The notes: generated by a model not told the origin, from the sequence alone. Shown: positions 10,685 through 22,638, counted from the stretch's first letter. The stretch is DNA of 64,000 bases from Myxococcales bacterium (GCA_029880325.1 JAOUOP010000001.1:124001-188000); one strand, 5' to 3'. Program-made: numbers and translations.

Positions 10685-12082
10685 TCACGTGCGTTGTGTG
10701 GGGCCGAGCATCTGCTCTGGGCGCACGAGCGCGTCGAACTCCTCTGCGCTGACGAGCTTCAGGTCGAGCGCCGCCTCACGCAGCGTCCAGCCCCGTTCCT
10801 GCGCATGCTTGGCGATCCTGGCGGCGGTGTCGTAGCCGAGTCTCGGGCTGAGCGCGGTGACGAGCATCAGGGACGCCTCGAGATTGCGCTCGATGGTCGC
10901 AGCGTTGGGCTCGATGCCGACGGCGCAGTGCTGGTCGAAACTTTCGCATACGTCCCCGAGCAGCCGCACCGACTGCAGCAGATTGTGCGCAAGCACGGGC
11001 TTGAAGACGTTTAGCTCGAAGTTGCCCTGGCTCGCGGCGAAGCCGACGGCGGCGTCGTTGCCCATCACCTGGCAACACACCATGGTGAGCGCTTCGCACT
11101 GAGTCGGGTTCACCTTGCCCGGCATGATGGAGCTACCCGGCTCGTTGTCGGGAATCCTGATCTCACCGAGGCCGGCCCGCGGCCCCGACGCAAGCCACCG
11201 CACGTCGTTCGCGATCTTCATGCACGCCGCCGCGAGTTGTTTGAGCGCGCCGCTCGTGCCGACAAAGCCATCATGCGCGGCGAGCGCGGCGAACTTGTTT
11301 GGCGCCGACTCGAAGGCGCGCCCCGCGAGCTCGGAAATCTGAGCGGCGACGAGGTCCGCATAGCCCTGCGGCGAGTTGAGCCCCGTCCCGACCGCGGTGC
11401 CTCCGAGCGCGATTCGCCGCAGCTGCGGCAGCGTCGCCTCGATGCTTGCGATCGCGTCTTCCAGCTGGGCAGCCCAGCCGGAGACCTCCTGCCCGAGCGT
11501 GATCGGCGTGGCGTCCTGCAGGTGCGTGCGCCCGACCTTGATGACCGTTGCGAAGGCCTTGCTCTTCGCGTCGAGCGTAGCGTGCAACTGGCGCACGCGC
11601 GGCAGCAGGTGCACCTCGATCTGCTCGACGGCGGCGATGTGCATCGCGGTCGGAAACGCGTCGTTCGAGGACTGTGAGCAGTTCACGTGGTCGTTGGGGT
11701 GGACAGGGCTCTTCGAGCCGAGCGTGCCGCCCGCGATCTCGATGGCGCGATTCGCGATCACCTCGTTCACGTTCATGTTCGACTGCGTGCCCGATCCAGT
11801 CTGCCAGATCACCAGCGGAAAGTGGTCGTCGAGCCTTCCCTCGGTGACCTCGTCGGCGGCCTGCGTCACCAGGTCAGCCACCTCGCCCGGCAGGACGCCC
11901 AGCCGGCGATTGACGAGCGCCGCCGCCTTCTTGACGATACCGAAGGCGCGGATGATCTCGCGTGGCATGCGCTCGGTGCCGATCCGAAAGTAGACCAGCG
12001 AGCGGGCCGTTTGCGCTCCGTAGTAGCGGTCCATGGGGACCTGGATTTCCCCCATCGCATCAGCTTCCGTTCGCGTCGTCAT
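10685..12082 (-). CDS. fumC: Class II fumarate hydratase
   Basis: 465 residues, iron-free fumarase (fumarate + water to L-malate), a cytosolic TCA-cycle enzyme. Diagnostic motifs: [48 protein letters not shown] and the signature [11 protein letters not shown]. The start at 12082 is preferred over 12115 because GGAGAAGG lies five bases upstream and the protein then begins like other FumC proteins. FumC is the oxidation- and heat-stable fumarase, which suits a stress island. A good -24/-12 promoter lies 71 bases upstream of the start. Confidence 0.95.
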   Translation of the reverse strand: MTTRTEADAMGEIQVPMDRYYGAQTARSLVYFRIGTERMPREIIRAFGIVKKAAALVNRRLGVLPGEVADLVTQAADEVTEGRLDDHFPLVIWQTGSGTQSNMNVNEVIANRAIEIAGGTLGSKSPVHPNDHVNCSQSSNDAFPTAMHIAAVEQIEVHLLPRVRQLHATLDAKSKAFATVIKVGRTHLQDATPITLGQEVSGWAAQLEDAIASIEATLPQLRRIALGGTAVGTGLNSPQGYADLVAAQISELAGRAFESAPNKFAALAAHDGFVGTSGALKQLAAACMKIANDVRWLASGPRAGLGEIRIPDNEPGSSIMPGKVNPTQCEALTMVCCQVMGNDAAVGFAASQGNFELNVFKPVLAHNLLQSVRLLGDVCESFDQHCAVGIEPNAATIERNLEASLMLVTALSPRLGYDTAARIAKHAQERGWTLREAALDLKLVSAEEFDALVRPEQMLGPTQRT

Positions 12083-12142
12083 GACACCTTCTCCCATCCC
12101 CGGGATCTCGAGCATGCCATGAACTGCGAGGGTGAAGGTCGG

Positions 12143-12867
12143 TCATGCGTGACTGCGAGGCACTGCAGGTAGCGTGCCAGTGGGCACACCTCGCCCTTCG
12201 CATCCCGAGAGCGCGGCTGGCCGCATGGGCTGCGCGGCGAGCTCGACGAGCAAGACCTCGGTCTGTGTCCGCGTGGTAAACGAGCAGGCGTGCTCACCAA
12301 GAATGCCGACGCCATCGCCCGTGCTCACAACCACTTCGCCGATGCTCGCCTGGCCATCGACGATGTGGAGCCACACGCTGCGCTCCGGCGACAGCTCATG
12401 CACCACGTGCTGCCCGCGGGCGAAGAGGCCAGAGTAGACCCGCGCGTCCTGGTGGCAGCGAAGCGAACCGTGGCCGGCGTCGGGCGAGACCACAAGACGC
12501 AACCGCCCGCGACGCTCGGCCGCTCCGAAGTGCTTCTGTTCATGACCCGGTGACAGCCCCGCCGCCGCGGGTCGGAGCACTACCTGGAACACGTGGGCCC
12601 ATTCGACCGGCGAGGCGTTCATCTGGCTGTAGCGGATGTCCGGACCGGCGGTCATCCGCTGGAACTCTCCGGTACCGATGACTCCACGCCTGCCCAGGGA
12701 GTCCTCGTAGGACAGGGTTCCGTCCCGGACGTAGGTGATGATCTCTGCTTGCTGTAGTGGCTTTTGGACGCTCGCGTTGGGTCGCACGCGGCCCTCCTCA
12801 AACAGCTCCATGCCGAGAATCCACGCGCGATTACGTCTCCGCCATCCCGCGGATCGAACGTCACCCA
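12143..12867 (-). pseudogene. Pirin-family bicupin, frameshifted and missing metal ligands
   Basis: The C-terminal part (GTLSYEDSLGRRGVIGTGEF, MTAG, NASPVEWAHVFQVVLRP, QHVVHEL) is clearly pirin/YhhW-like. The start of the domain (VTFDPRDGGDVIARGFSAW) lies in another frame: a shift near 12810 separates it from ELFEEGRVRP. The metal-binding HPHxDxE of the intact island pirin (31277) reads QKPLQQAE here, and the later His is replaced in MTAGPDIRYSQ. Function is probably lost. Confidence 0.75.
12164..12179 (-). promoter_or_regulatory. Sigma-54 promoter of fumC
   Basis: TGGCACGCTACCTGCA matches TGGCACG-N4-TTGCA with one change and exact GG/GC spacing. Predicted start 12153, 71 bases before fumC. 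Confidence 0.7.
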
Positions 12868-13261
12868 GGCTTTACCTGACCGGGCGACTCGTGACGGCGC
12901 GTCTGCGAGCGACGGAACGTCAACACGGGCGACCCCCTGGGCAGCTGAAGGGGGCCGGCAGACGCGCTCTCTGGATGGGACTTGTCATCGAAGGTCGTCG
13001 ACCGACAGTCAGCGCAAATCGAATGCACCCAGCCGGCGATGACCTGCTGTACACGCACAGTCCGTGCCACCGTGTCAGCTGCACCGGCCAGACTCGCGTG
13101 GCGCCACCGCTGGACACCCTGGGCTCACCGAGATGCGAGGGCCCGTCAGAATGGACTTCCGGACCAGTCAGTTTGATGAACGGCGCGCGACGTACCGCAT
13201 GGACAGACGTCAACAGCACGCAATCGACACGGGTGTATCGGAGCGCACTCCGCGCCCAAGC
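12868..13261. other. Gap, no gene recognised
   Basis: No supported reading frame, RNA or repeat seen between the broken pirin gene and the small protein at 13262. Confidence 0.4.
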
Positions 13262-13462
13262 TCACGGTCCTTGCACAACCAAGCATCCGCTTCGGATGTC
13301 GTCTTCCATGGGCCGGCGGTCGCGAGCGCTCTGGCCGAGACGGCCGCGCCACAGCTCCCGCAGTCGGTCGTACAAAAGGCGAGATCCCGTCGCGTGCGCG
13401 GGCCGAATGCAGCCACCCTCGTTTTCCCAGACCTCCAGAGCCACATCGTTTGGTGCATTCAC
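13262..13462 (-). CDS. Small protein with ALxVWExEGG motif
   Basis: 66 residues, MNAPNDVALEVWENEGGCIR at the N-terminus. The motif ALEVWENEGG is also present near the N-terminus of the NhaA remnant (ALRVWEDEGGS, ~23450), so it is a recurring module. GTG 13462 is preferred: GGAGAGG lies nine bases upstream; GTG 13471 is possible. A -24/-12 promoter 22 bases upstream supports a real gene. Function unknown. Confidence 0.55.
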   Translation of the reverse strand: MNAPNDVALEVWENEGGCIRPAHATGSRLLYDRLRELWRGRLGQSARDRRPMEDDIRSGCLVVQGP

Positions 13463-13494
13463 TGTGTTCACCCTCTCCTCTCCCACTAAACTGA

Positions 13495-13510
13495 TGCAGG
13501 TATTGGGCCA
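13495..13510 (-). promoter_or_regulatory. Sigma-54 promoter of the 13262 gene
   Basis: TGGCCCAATACCTGCA; GG and GC spaced as in consensus. Predicted start 13484. Confidence 0.6.
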
Positions 13511-13607
13511 CCGGCCGCCAGCGCCTGTTGTCCGCAACCGACCGCCTCGAAGGCTCGACCGGCGACAGTCTGGTGCCCGGACCCGGTGACAACGAGCCCC
13601 GTCAGGT

Positions 13608-13646
13608 CCATCAAAGCGGCCCTGCGATTCCGTCCGCTTGATGGAG
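13608..13646. promoter_or_regulatory. Spaced inverted half-sites CCATCAA ... TTGATGG
   Basis: CCATCAA and TTGATGG, the half-sites of the island palindrome, lie about 30 bases apart between two divergent -24/-12 promoters (13495 and 13702). Placed 80-160 bases upstream of both, as activator sites would be. Confidence 0.45.
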
Positions 13647-13701
13647 CGGCGGTCTTCGGGCGCGTTGCCTGCTTCGCGGCCAGTTGGGCGAGCCCCGCCA
13701 T

Positions 13702-13717
13702 TGGCACGCAACCTGCA
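13702..13717 (+). promoter_or_regulatory. Sigma-54 promoter of the 13733 gene
   Basis: TGGCACGCAACCTGCA, one mismatch to consensus. Predicted start 13728, only 5 bases before the ATG, so the transcript may be nearly leaderless. Confidence 0.7.
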
Positions 13718-13732
13718 CAGATCAGGTCGCAT

Positions 13733-14146
13733 ATGACTGACTTGCACCTGGTCGCAACGATCCTCGGCGCCACCGCGCTCGGGGTTGTCATCACGCTGGC
13801 CGTCCAGCTGGTAGGTGCGATCCGCGCACAAAGCCGAGAGGTTGCCCGGGCAAGCCGACGAGTGGGCGACCTCGCTGAGCTCCTCAAGCCCCTCGCCAAA
13901 CGGATGGAGCGCCTGAGCGCGCTGGTAGAGGAAGGCGAGCCCGACATGCGGAGATTGCAGCAGTCGCTGCATCAGATTTCGAAGGGCTCGGAGGAGTTTG
14001 CTGAAAACTTCGCTCGCGCTGGCGGTTGGGTCGGGATGGCGGCGCCATTCGTGATGGCCGCGGTCGAAGGTTGGACAGGCCGCACGGCGGCCGAAGTGCC
14101 TCCAGCGCCCGGGCCGTCGAATGGAGCCGGCGTCGCGGACCCGTGA
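13733..14146 (+). CDS. DUF948-like single-pass membrane protein
   Basis: 137 residues from ATG 13733. One N-terminal membrane segment (LVATILGATALGVVITLAV), then a charged helical, probably coiled-coil region with Leu spacing (LAELLKPLAKRMERLSALV) and a second hydrophobic stretch near the end. It resembles DUF948-type general-stress envelope proteins. Followed by a DUF883-like gene on the same strand, 58 bases away. Confidence 0.6.
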   Translation: MTDLHLVATILGATALGVVITLAVQLVGAIRAQSREVARASRRVGDLAELLKPLAKRMERLSALVEEGEPDMRRLQQSLHQISKGSEEFAENFARAGGWVGMAAPFVMAAVEGWTGRTAAEVPPAPGPSNGAGVADP

Positions 14147-14204
14147 ACAGGTGGGGGGCGCTTCCGCGCTCGCCACGACCACAAGCAACACAGAAGAGGA
14201 CCCC

Positions 14205-14552
14205 ATGAACAATATTCAAGAACAGCATCCGACCAAGGAGCACGCCGAGGCCGCGGCCTCTCGCGTCAAGAACTACACCGAAGAGGTGGCGTCGCGCTTC
14301 GAGGGCGCCGTGGACAGCGCGTCCACGTCCGTGGGCCGCGGCGTCGACAGGGCAGGCCAGGCCATCGAGAGCACGGGGAAGTCGGCAGGCGCTTCGGTCC
14401 GTGGCGCGGGCCGCTACTTGCAAGAGTCCAGCGGCGCCACGCTGGGCGGGGACTTCAGGTCGATGCTCGGCAGGCACCCGGGAACGACCCTGGCGGTCGG
14501 GATCGCCGCCGGCCTGCTTATGGGGCGGATGCTTCGCTCCAATCGCAGCTGA
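14205..14552 (+). CDS. DUF883/ElaB/YqjD-like membrane-anchored protein
   Basis: 115 residues; ATG 14205 with AGAGGA upstream. Amphipathic helical body (AASRVKNYTEEVASRFEGAV) and a C-terminal anchor GTTLAVGIAAGLLMGRMLR ending in Arg/Ser, the pattern of ElaB/YqjD proteins, which tether stationary-phase ribosomes to the inner membrane in E. coli. Family call good; the ribosome role is only by analogy. Confidence 0.75.
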   Translation: MNNIQEQHPTKEHAEAAASRVKNYTEEVASRFEGAVDSASTSVGRGVDRAGQAIESTGKSAGASVRGAGRYLQESSGATLGGDFRSMLGRHPGTTLAVGIAAGLLMGRMLRSNRS

Positions 14553-14760
14553 CCACTCCAACAGGTTCGCCGAACGTCGCCCACCTGCGCAACGCCGGCG
14601 CGGGGGGCACGTTCGGCCGCAGCGTGGTCCGTCGCAATGACCCGCTCCTCACTTCATTTCGATGGCGCGATCGCAGATCGCATCCGCGACCGCCGAGCTA
14701 TGTGGTGCGAGAGTACGCCCGATCCCTTCGTGCCAGGGCGTGTGGGGAGACGGCGAGCGA

Positions 14761-14776
14761 TGGCACGGACAGTGCA
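14761..14776 (+). promoter_or_regulatory. Sigma-54 promoter of the 14835 gene
   Basis: TGGCACGGACAGTGCA; predicted start 14787, 48 bases before the ATG. Confidence 0.65.
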
Positions 14777-14834
14777 GCAGCTCTTGATACCGATTACCCT
14801 GCGCCCCGGAGCGCGGACTGCCAAAGGCTCCTCG

Positions 14835-15062
14835 ATGAAACGGCCAAGACGAAGCAATGCGGAGGCCCGCGGCCACCAACGCCGCAGTGTCGGGAGGCCT
14901 TCGCTCGCGCCGGTCTGCCTGGGTGACCTCGTCGTCGCTGCCTTCGACGAGGGCGCGCTGCACAGCTCCGACCGGCGCGAGATTTCGTACTGGGCGATGA
15001 AGGAAATCGCACGCGTGCTGCTGGGCACGCCCGCGACGACCAGCAGCCCCTTGGGTCCCTGA
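14835..15062 (+). CDS. Small protein with GDLVVAAFDEG motif
   Basis: 75 residues. The core LGDLVVAAFDEGALHSSDRR resembles a widespread family of small proteins of the form GDLVVAAFDEAARxSxDPREVS. The N-terminus is basic. ATG 14835 lies 48 bases after a -24/-12 promoter start. Function unknown. Confidence 0.5.
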   Translation: MKRPRRSNAEARGHQRRSVGRPSLAPVCLGDLVVAAFDEGALHSSDRREISYWAMKEIARVLLGTPATTSSPLGP

Positions 15063-15162
15063 GGTCACCGCGCGACTTGCCATGCCAAAGCTCCTCGCAC
15101 TTCGAGGTCGAGCGAATGCGACTCGTCTGGTGGGCGATGGGTCTCCCACCTCGACACCGGGC

Positions 15163-17825
<2,663 letters not shown>

Positions 17826-17838
17826 TGGACTCGCCTAT

Positions 17839-18834
17839 TCATGGCTTCGCGTTGCCCGCTCCGCGGCCGTGCCGCGGCTTCATTTGTTGCAAGAACTTGA
17901 ACATGTCGCTGTCTGTCGTCAGCACGATTGTGGAGTTGGTCTGGAGCGTGGACTTGTACGACTCCAGCGTGCGCGTGAAGTCGTAGAGGTCGACCGCTTC
18001 CGGGCTCCGGTTGTAGGCCTTCGCGTAGATCTCGGTGGCCTGGGCGTCCGCCACGCCTCGAATCTCCTCAACCGCGCGATAGGCTTCGGATTGTATCTTG
18101 TTGAGGTCGCGGACCCGGTTGCCGCGGATGCGCGCAGCCTCGCCATTGCCCTCGGACAGAAACCGCTCGGCGATCTGACGCCGCTCGCTGATCATTCGGT
18201 CGTAGATCTTGGGGCGAACGCTTTCGTTGTAGTTGATGCGCTTGAAGCGAATGTCGAGCAGCTCGATCCCAAACACCAGGACCTTCTCGGCCGCTGCTGC
18301 GAAGATCTCCTTCTCGACCAGCACGCGGCCCTTCTCGATCGGAACCAGCATGCCGACGTCGAGGTTCTGCGCCGCGTCGCTGAGCAGGCCCTCACGCAGC
18401 GGCTTGCGCTCCCTGGTCGTGCGGATGATCTCGATCAGCTCGTGCTTGGCGACCGCGTTGCGGGTCTCGCTTCCGAGGATGTCGTCGAGGCGCGACTGCG
18501 CACTACGTTCGTCGCGCAGCCTCAGGAAGTACTGCAGCGGATCCGTGATGCGCCAGCGAGCGAACAGGTCCACCGAAATGTAGAGCTTGTCCTTGGTGGG
18601 CATGTCGGACGGGCTGCCGTCCCATTCCAATACTCGCTTGTCGATCGGGTTGACCTCCTGAATGAACGGCAGCTTGATCTTGAGTCCCGAGGTCGTCACC
18701 GGCGCTCCGACGGGCTTGCCGAACTGCGTCACGATGATCTGTTCGACCTCGTTGACGACGTAGACCGAGCTCGCCAGCACATAGATCGCGATGGCCGCCA
18801 TCGGGTAGAGCGCCGCGCGTCCGAAGCGCTTCAT
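17839..18834 (-). CDS. hflC: HflC, SPFH-family regulator of FtsH
   Basis: 331 residues. One N-terminal membrane segment (LYPMAAIAIYVLASSVYVV) then the Band 7/SPFH domain (VDLFARWRITDPLQYFLRL, ERRQIAERFLSEG, EAARIRG). With HflK it forms the cage around the FtsH protease in the inner membrane and modulates membrane-protein turnover. The start overlaps the hflK stop (ATGA). No ftsH is in the window, so it must act with the chromosomal FtsH or alone. Confidence 0.93.
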   Translation of the reverse strand: MKRFGRAALYPMAAIAIYVLASSVYVVNEVEQIIVTQFGKPVGAPVTTSGLKIKLPFIQEVNPIDKRVLEWDGSPSDMPTKDKLYISVDLFARWRITDPLQYFLRLRDERSAQSRLDDILGSETRNAVAKHELIEIIRTTRERKPLREGLLSDAAQNLDVGMLVPIEKGRVLVEKEIFAAAAEKVLVFGIELLDIRFKRINYNESVRPKIYDRMISERRQIAERFLSEGNGEAARIRGNRVRDLNKIQSEAYRAVEEIRGVADAQATEIYAKAYNRSPEAVDLYDFTRTLESYKSTLQTNSTIVLTTDSDMFKFLQQMKPRHGRGAGNAKP

Positions 18835-19865
18835 GGCGTACTCCGTTCGCGTGGGTCCAGGTTCAGCAGCGGAACGATGCTCCGCAGCTGTGGGTCGACG
18901 ATGATCTTGGAGCGCAGCCGGGGCAGCACGGCCTCCATCGTCTCGACGTAGATACGTCGCCGGGTCACCTCCGGCGCCTTGGTATATTCTGCGAGCAGGG
19001 CGCTGAAGCGGGCTGCATCGCCCTCGGCTTCGTTGAGGCGCTTGATGCGGTAGCCATCTGCCTCACGGATTCGCTGGTCCTTCTCGCCCTGTGCAAGTGG
19101 GATCACCTTGTTGTAGTCGCGCCGCGCCTCGTTGATCAGCTTCTCCTTCTCCTGCTGGGCCTGGTTCACCTCGTTGAAAGACTCCTGCACGGGTTGCGGC
19201 GGATTGATGTTCTTGAGCTGTACCTGATCGATGCTGATGCCCATGGCGTACTTGGTGGAGAGCGCCTGCATCTTCGTGAGCGCCTCGACCTCGATCTCCT
19301 GGCGGCCGATGGTGATGACCTCGTCCACGGTGCGGTCTCCGACGACCTCCCGCATCACGGACTCAGACACGTAGCGCAGGGTCTCGGCGGGCTCGCGCAC
19401 TTCGAATAGGAACTTCACCGGATCGGAGATGCGGTACTGCACGACCCACTCGACCAGGGCGGCGTTGAGATCCCCGGTGACCATCTGCGTTTCGCGCCGT
19501 CCGTCACGGGAGCCCGCGCCCTGGTGGGGATCTGTCGAGCCGGGGGTGGTGAAGCCGAACTCCTGCTTGAGCTGGCGTTTGACCGGTACGATGGTCGCTC
19601 TGTCGATGCCGAGCGGGAACTTGAGGTGTAGCCCGGGTGGAATCTCCTTCAGGTACCTGCCGAAGCGCTGCACCACGGCGACCGAGTCACTCGGCACCGT
19701 ATAATAGGACGTCCACAATACGGCACCCAGAAGCGCAAGACCCAGAGCCGCGGCGACGATGCCTGTCGCGCCGCGGCTCCGGAGTTGCTCGACGAAGAGA
19801 CCGATACTCCGACCCAACCGTTCGTACTCGGGCTCGTCCCGGTCGCCGTTCCCATCAGATTGCAT
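18831..19865 (-). CDS. hflK: HflK, SPFH-family partner of HflC
   Basis: 344 residues from ATG 19865 (MQSDGNGDRDEPEYERLG). Cytosolic N-terminus, membrane segment IVAAALGLALLGAVLWTSYY, SPFH domain (VAVVQRFGRYLKEIPPGLHL, VVQYRISDPVKFLF) and a long helical stretch (QAQQEKEKLINEARRDYNKV). Upstream is a -24/-12 promoter whose start would fall 3 bases before this ATG. Pairs with HflC by a 4-base overlap. Confidence 0.93.
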   Translation of the reverse strand: MQSDGNGDRDEPEYERLGRSIGLFVEQLRSRGATGIVAAALGLALLGAVLWTSYYTVPSDSVAVVQRFGRYLKEIPPGLHLKFPLGIDRATIVPVKRQLKQEFGFTTPGSTDPHQGAGSRDGRRETQMVTGDLNAALVEWVVQYRISDPVKFLFEVREPAETLRYVSESVMREVVGDRTVDEVITIGRQEIEVEALTKMQALSTKYAMGISIDQVQLKNINPPQPVQESFNEVNQAQQEKEKLINEARRDYNKVIPLAQGEKDQRIREADGYRIKRLNEAEGDAARFSALLAEYTKAPEVTRRRIYVETMEAVLPRLRSKIIVDPQLRSIVPLLNLDPRERSTP

Positions 19866-19878
19866 GCTGGACGACCAA

Positions 19879-19894
19879 TGCAGAGTTCGGGCCA
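19879..19894 (-). promoter_or_regulatory. Sigma-54 promoter of hflKC
   Basis: TGGCCCGAACTCTGCA; predicted start 19868, 3 bases before the hflK ATG. Confidence 0.55.
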
Positions 19895-19967
19895 AGTTCG
19901 CCTAGCGCGAGCCTCCGCAGGGTGCTTCCAGCGCGAGGAGCCAGCGGCGAAGATCCGTGCGTGCGGT

Positions 19968-20435
19968 TCAAGCGATCTGGATCTCTCGCTCGGGAGGCTG
20001 GTCGTTTCTCGCTGTCTTGGAAATCATGAAGACCAGCATGCCATTGGTGAAGCTGGCCTCGGCGGAGGCCGGGGCCGCGTCTGTCGGAAGGTCGAACTCG
20101 CGGTGAAACACGCCAGTCTTGCACTCCGCGAGCAGGCTTCGGACGTTGTTCGCTTCAGGGCGCCGATGGCGCTCTCCCTGGATGGCCAGTGTCCCTCCCG
20201 CCATGGTCACGCGGATGTCCTTCTTGTCCGTCGCTGGTAGCTCGACCTCGACGAGGTAGCCATCATCGGTCTCGCTGATGTTGCACGGCGGACGGAATCC
20301 CTCGAATGCCTGCGCGCTGGCACCGTTGGTCTTGGGCACGGACCGCCCAAGCAAGCGACCCAGCCCAGCCTCGAGTGCGCGCAGCCTTCCGTTGCCGACC
20401 TGTCCGAGCTCTTCTCTTATTTGGATCTCCATCAT
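19968..20435 (-). CDS. Hsp20/alpha-crystallin small heat-shock protein
   Basis: 155 residues. Alpha-crystallin domain: CNISETDDGYLVEVELPATD, IRVTMAGGTLAIQGERH, GVFHREFDLPTDAAPASAEA, NGMLVFMISK. It has the ATP-independent holdase features, but the usual C-terminal IxI motif appears only as EREIQIA. ATG 20435 has GAAAGGA upstream. A -24/-12 promoter and an upstream palindrome precede it. hflKC follow 102 bases downstream. Confidence 0.93.
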   Translation of the reverse strand: MMEIQIREELGQVGNGRLRALEAGLGRLLGRSVPKTNGASAQAFEGFRPPCNISETDDGYLVEVELPATDKKDIRVTMAGGTLAIQGERHRRPEANNVRSLLAECKTGVFHREFDLPTDAAPASAEASFTNGMLVFMISKTARNDQPPEREIQIA

Positions 20436-20488
20436 TCGTTCCTTTCGCCGCACCGCCAGGTGTCTCCGGGCGCGGCGACCGATGACAA

Positions 20489-20504
20489 AGCAAGGAGTGT
20501 TCCA
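20489..20504 (-). promoter_or_regulatory. Sigma-54 promoter of the hsp20 gene
   Basis: TGGAACACTCCTTGCT: perfect -12 element TTGCT, GG/GC spacing exact, -24 element with two changes. Predicted start 20478, 43 bases before the ATG. Confidence 0.65.
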
Positions 20505-20605
20505 GGCGAGCCTTGCGCCCCGCAGAGGCAGAGTTCCCCCGGGACGGCACGCTTCGGCAACAGGTTGCCAACGCAGCCGGCACGGCCGTTCGCACTGCGC
20601 GCCCA

Positions 20606-20622
20606 CCAATGGCCACCATTGG
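20606..20622. promoter_or_regulatory. Perfect palindrome upstream of hsp20
   Basis: CCAATGG-CCA-CCATTGG, 7-bp arms, about 135 bases upstream of the hsp20 start. Different from the island consensus; possible operator. Confidence 0.4.
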
Positions 20623-20654
20623 AGAGCACTGCTCCCCAGACTCGGCGGAGCCAC

Positions 20655-20667
20655 AATCATATTGATG
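20655..20667. promoter_or_regulatory. Island palindrome, site 1 (AATCA-TAT-TGATG)
   Basis: One mismatch to CATCA-N3-TGATG. It lies about 180 bases upstream of the predicted hsp20 transcription start. Confidence 0.5.
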
Positions 20668-20692
20668 GACTTCCACGGCGCTTTGATGGACC

Positions 20693-20738
20693 TGACGAAG
20701 CACCACTCTCCACCCCCGCCGGCCCCGCTCACCCGCTG
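20693..20738 (+). repeat. Mobile-element end-like repeat, copy 2
   Basis: Matches 10105-10152 over 43 bases with one change; here it continues into TGACAG. Likely a scar of the same vanished insertion sequence. Confidence 0.5.
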
Positions 20739-20776
20739 ACAGCCCGGCTCGGCGGCCCCTTCCGTCGCGGCGGGAC

Positions 20777-21255
20777 GGGCCCAGCCCCTCGCGCGCAAGA
20801 TGCATTCCGAGTAACTGGTGCTCGTCTGGCCGCCCTGTGCGTGGCTACCTCGAGCTCGACCCCGCGTTTTCAGTTCCGAACGCGGTGATGGCGCGACTCC
20901 TGCATGTCCACTGTGCACGCCGGGCACATCGGCGTTAGCGGGCCAGCGACCCAGAGAGACAGGAATCATGAGCAAGGCATTGGTCAACACTACCCCGGCG
21001 GCACCTGGCCGCAACGGACCGTCCCCCTATGTGAGCCGCGACGAGATCCTGTCGCAGCTCAGCTTCGCGGACGCTGCAGTCGTGCGCGCGGCCGAGGCGG
21101 CAGCTTCCGTGGGCATGGGGGAGGAGTATCTCGATCTGCATCATCTCGACCGCGGCGTGCGCCAGGCAAACGGCACGGCGGCTCAGCTTGGCAACGTGTT
21201 GCCGAGACGCGCGGTCGGCGAGCAGCTCTGGACCCGAATCCTCGCGCAAACACCG
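20777..21255 (+). repeat. 479-bp direct duplication, copy 1
   Basis: Nearly identical, without net indels, to 41602-42080. Covers promoter, leader and most of the small gene that follows. Confidence 0.9.
20889..20904 (+). promoter_or_regulatory. Sigma-54 promoter of the 20968 gene
   Basis: TGGCGCGACTCCTGCA, conserved in both copies of the duplication; predicted start 20915, 53 bases before the ATG. Confidence 0.55.
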
Positions 21256-21258
21256 TAG
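20968..21258 (+). CDS. Duplicated small protein, copy 1
   Basis: 96 residues starting MSKALVNTTPAAPGRNGPSP. The middle (YVSRDEILSQLSFADAAVVR, LDLHHLDRGVRQANG) is helical and soluble; no membrane segment. Start supported by ACAGGAA upstream and by conservation in copy 2 (41793). Function unknown. The coding part seems to be under constraint, because most differences between copies are synonymous or mild. Confidence 0.65.
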   Translation: MSKALVNTTPAAPGRNGPSPYVSRDEILSQLSFADAAVVRAAEAAASVGMGEEYLDLHHLDRGVRQANGTAAQLGNVLPRRAVGEQLWTRILAQTP

Positions 21259-21345
21259 TCGCGCCAGGTGCGGGTCCGCACGCATGACATGCAGACGCTC
21301 GCCGAACGCGGCTCTGCCGCTCACCACCTCCACGAGCTGGGTTGA
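21259..21345 (+). pseudogene. RelA/SpoT synthetase C-terminal remnant
   Basis: In frame after the stop at 21256: RQVRVRTHDMQTLAERGSAA followed by HHLHELG and a stop. This matches the C-terminus of the intact paralogues ([18 protein letters not shown]). Only about 28 residues remain. Confidence 0.65.
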
Positions 21346-21414
21346 GTGAGACCGGACACAGCGCGTACGAGGACGTCCTCGCCTTCGAGGTGTCGCTCGG
21401 AGTGCCCTTCGATG

Positions 21415-22638
21415 TCAGGGGTCCTCCTCCATGGATGCGCTGGCTGGACTGCGATCGAGAGCCGCCTCGGACGCGGAGTAATCCGTCGATGCCTGCCGCC
21501 GCTTTCGGCTTACGATCACACGACTGATTGCGCCTGCCAATCGGGCCACGAGCCGACCCAGTGGGTCGAGCAGCCATCTCCGCAGTCGTGAGCTCGCCTC
21601 CAATGAGGTGATCGTGCGCGAACGCTCCATGTGTTCTTGAATCCACGCTTCGGTCTGCTGGACGACGGCGTGGTCGTTGACCTCCACCAGCGTCTCCAAG
21701 TTGGCGAGCGAAAAGGGATCCAGATTGAAGCTTCCCAAGAGGAGGCGGTGCCCATCTACAGTGGCGACCTTGGCGTGCAGCACCGATTCGTTCCACTCTT
21801 GGATGACGACTCCTGCCGCCAGCAAGCGCCGATAGAGGCTCCGCGCTGCGGCTCGCGCGAACGGGATGTCGCTGCGGCCAGCCAGTAGCAGACGGACTTG
21901 CACGCCACGCCGGGCGGCGCTTGTGATGGCGCGGACGACACCACGATCAGGCAGAAAGTAGCCGTGGGCGATATCGATACGCGACCGCGCGTCGGCAAAC
22001 ATCTTGATATAGCGCCGACGCAGACGCCAGCCTCCTCCGAGACCGCAGAGATGGATACGCAGTGAGCTGTTCACTGGGCCGAGCGCCTCGCGTCGAATCA
22101 TCGCACCGAGGCGTGCACACTGGGGGCCGCGAATCGCGAGCGCCAAGTCGGCCCAGCCCAGGTAGGCACCCTTGTCCACGTTTTCGTCACCGATGTTGAT
22201 CCCACCGAGAAAGGCAATCTCGTCGTCGACGATCAGGAGCTTGCGATGGTTGCGGCCGAACCGGCCAACCAGCAAGGCAAGCAAACGATGATAGATTCGG
22301 ACCACGCAGCCGACCTCCCGCAGGGACTTCGCGACGACGCGCCCACGACGCGCTGAGCCCCAGCCGTCGATCACCACACGAACCGCCACACCTCGGCGTG
22401 CCGCGTTTCCAAGTGCTTCGACGAAGCGCGCCCCAACGCCCAACGGGGCGAAGGTGTAGACCTCCAAGTCCACACTCGTTCGGGCGTGCGCGATGGCAGA
22501 GAGCATGGCTGGGTAGGCCCGATTGCCACCGTCGAGGAGCTCCACGGACTCCTTCGCGGGGACCGTGGTGACCTCGACTTTGAGGGCGCCGCCCCCCGCG
22601 GGCGTGCCCTCAGGGTGGTGGATGCGTTCTTTGGTCAC
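21415..22638 (-). CDS. Cardiolipin synthase-like phospholipase D protein
   Basis: 407 residues with two HKD motifs: HRKLLIVDDEIAFLGG (first half) and HAKVATVDGHRLLLGSFNLD (second half), both complete. Domain order and AFLGGINIGDE, RSDIPFARAAAR and LVEVND match cardiolipin synthase/ClsB proteins, which join phosphatidyl groups at the membrane. No N-terminal membrane anchor is visible with this start. GTG 22638 gives a GTGA overlap with the preceding gene; ATG 22665 is possible. Last gene of a seven-gene coupled run from 27761. Confidence 0.88.
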   Translation of the reverse strand: MTKERIHHPEGTPAGGGALKVEVTTVPAKESVELLDGGNRAYPAMLSAIAHARTSVDLEVYTFAPLGVGARFVEALGNAARRGVAVRVVIDGWGSARRGRVVAKSLREVGCVVRIYHRLLALLVGRFGRNHRKLLIVDDEIAFLGGINIGDENVDKGAYLGWADLALAIRGPQCARLGAMIRREALGPVNSSLRIHLCGLGGGWRLRRRYIKMFADARSRIDIAHGYFLPDRGVVRAITSAARRGVQVRLLLAGRSDIPFARAAARSLYRRLLAAGVVIQEWNESVLHAKVATVDGHRLLLGSFNLDPFSLANLETLVEVNDHAVVQQTEAWIQEHMERSRTITSLEASSRLRRWLLDPLGRLVARLAGAISRVIVSRKRRQASTDYSASEAALDRSPASASMEEDP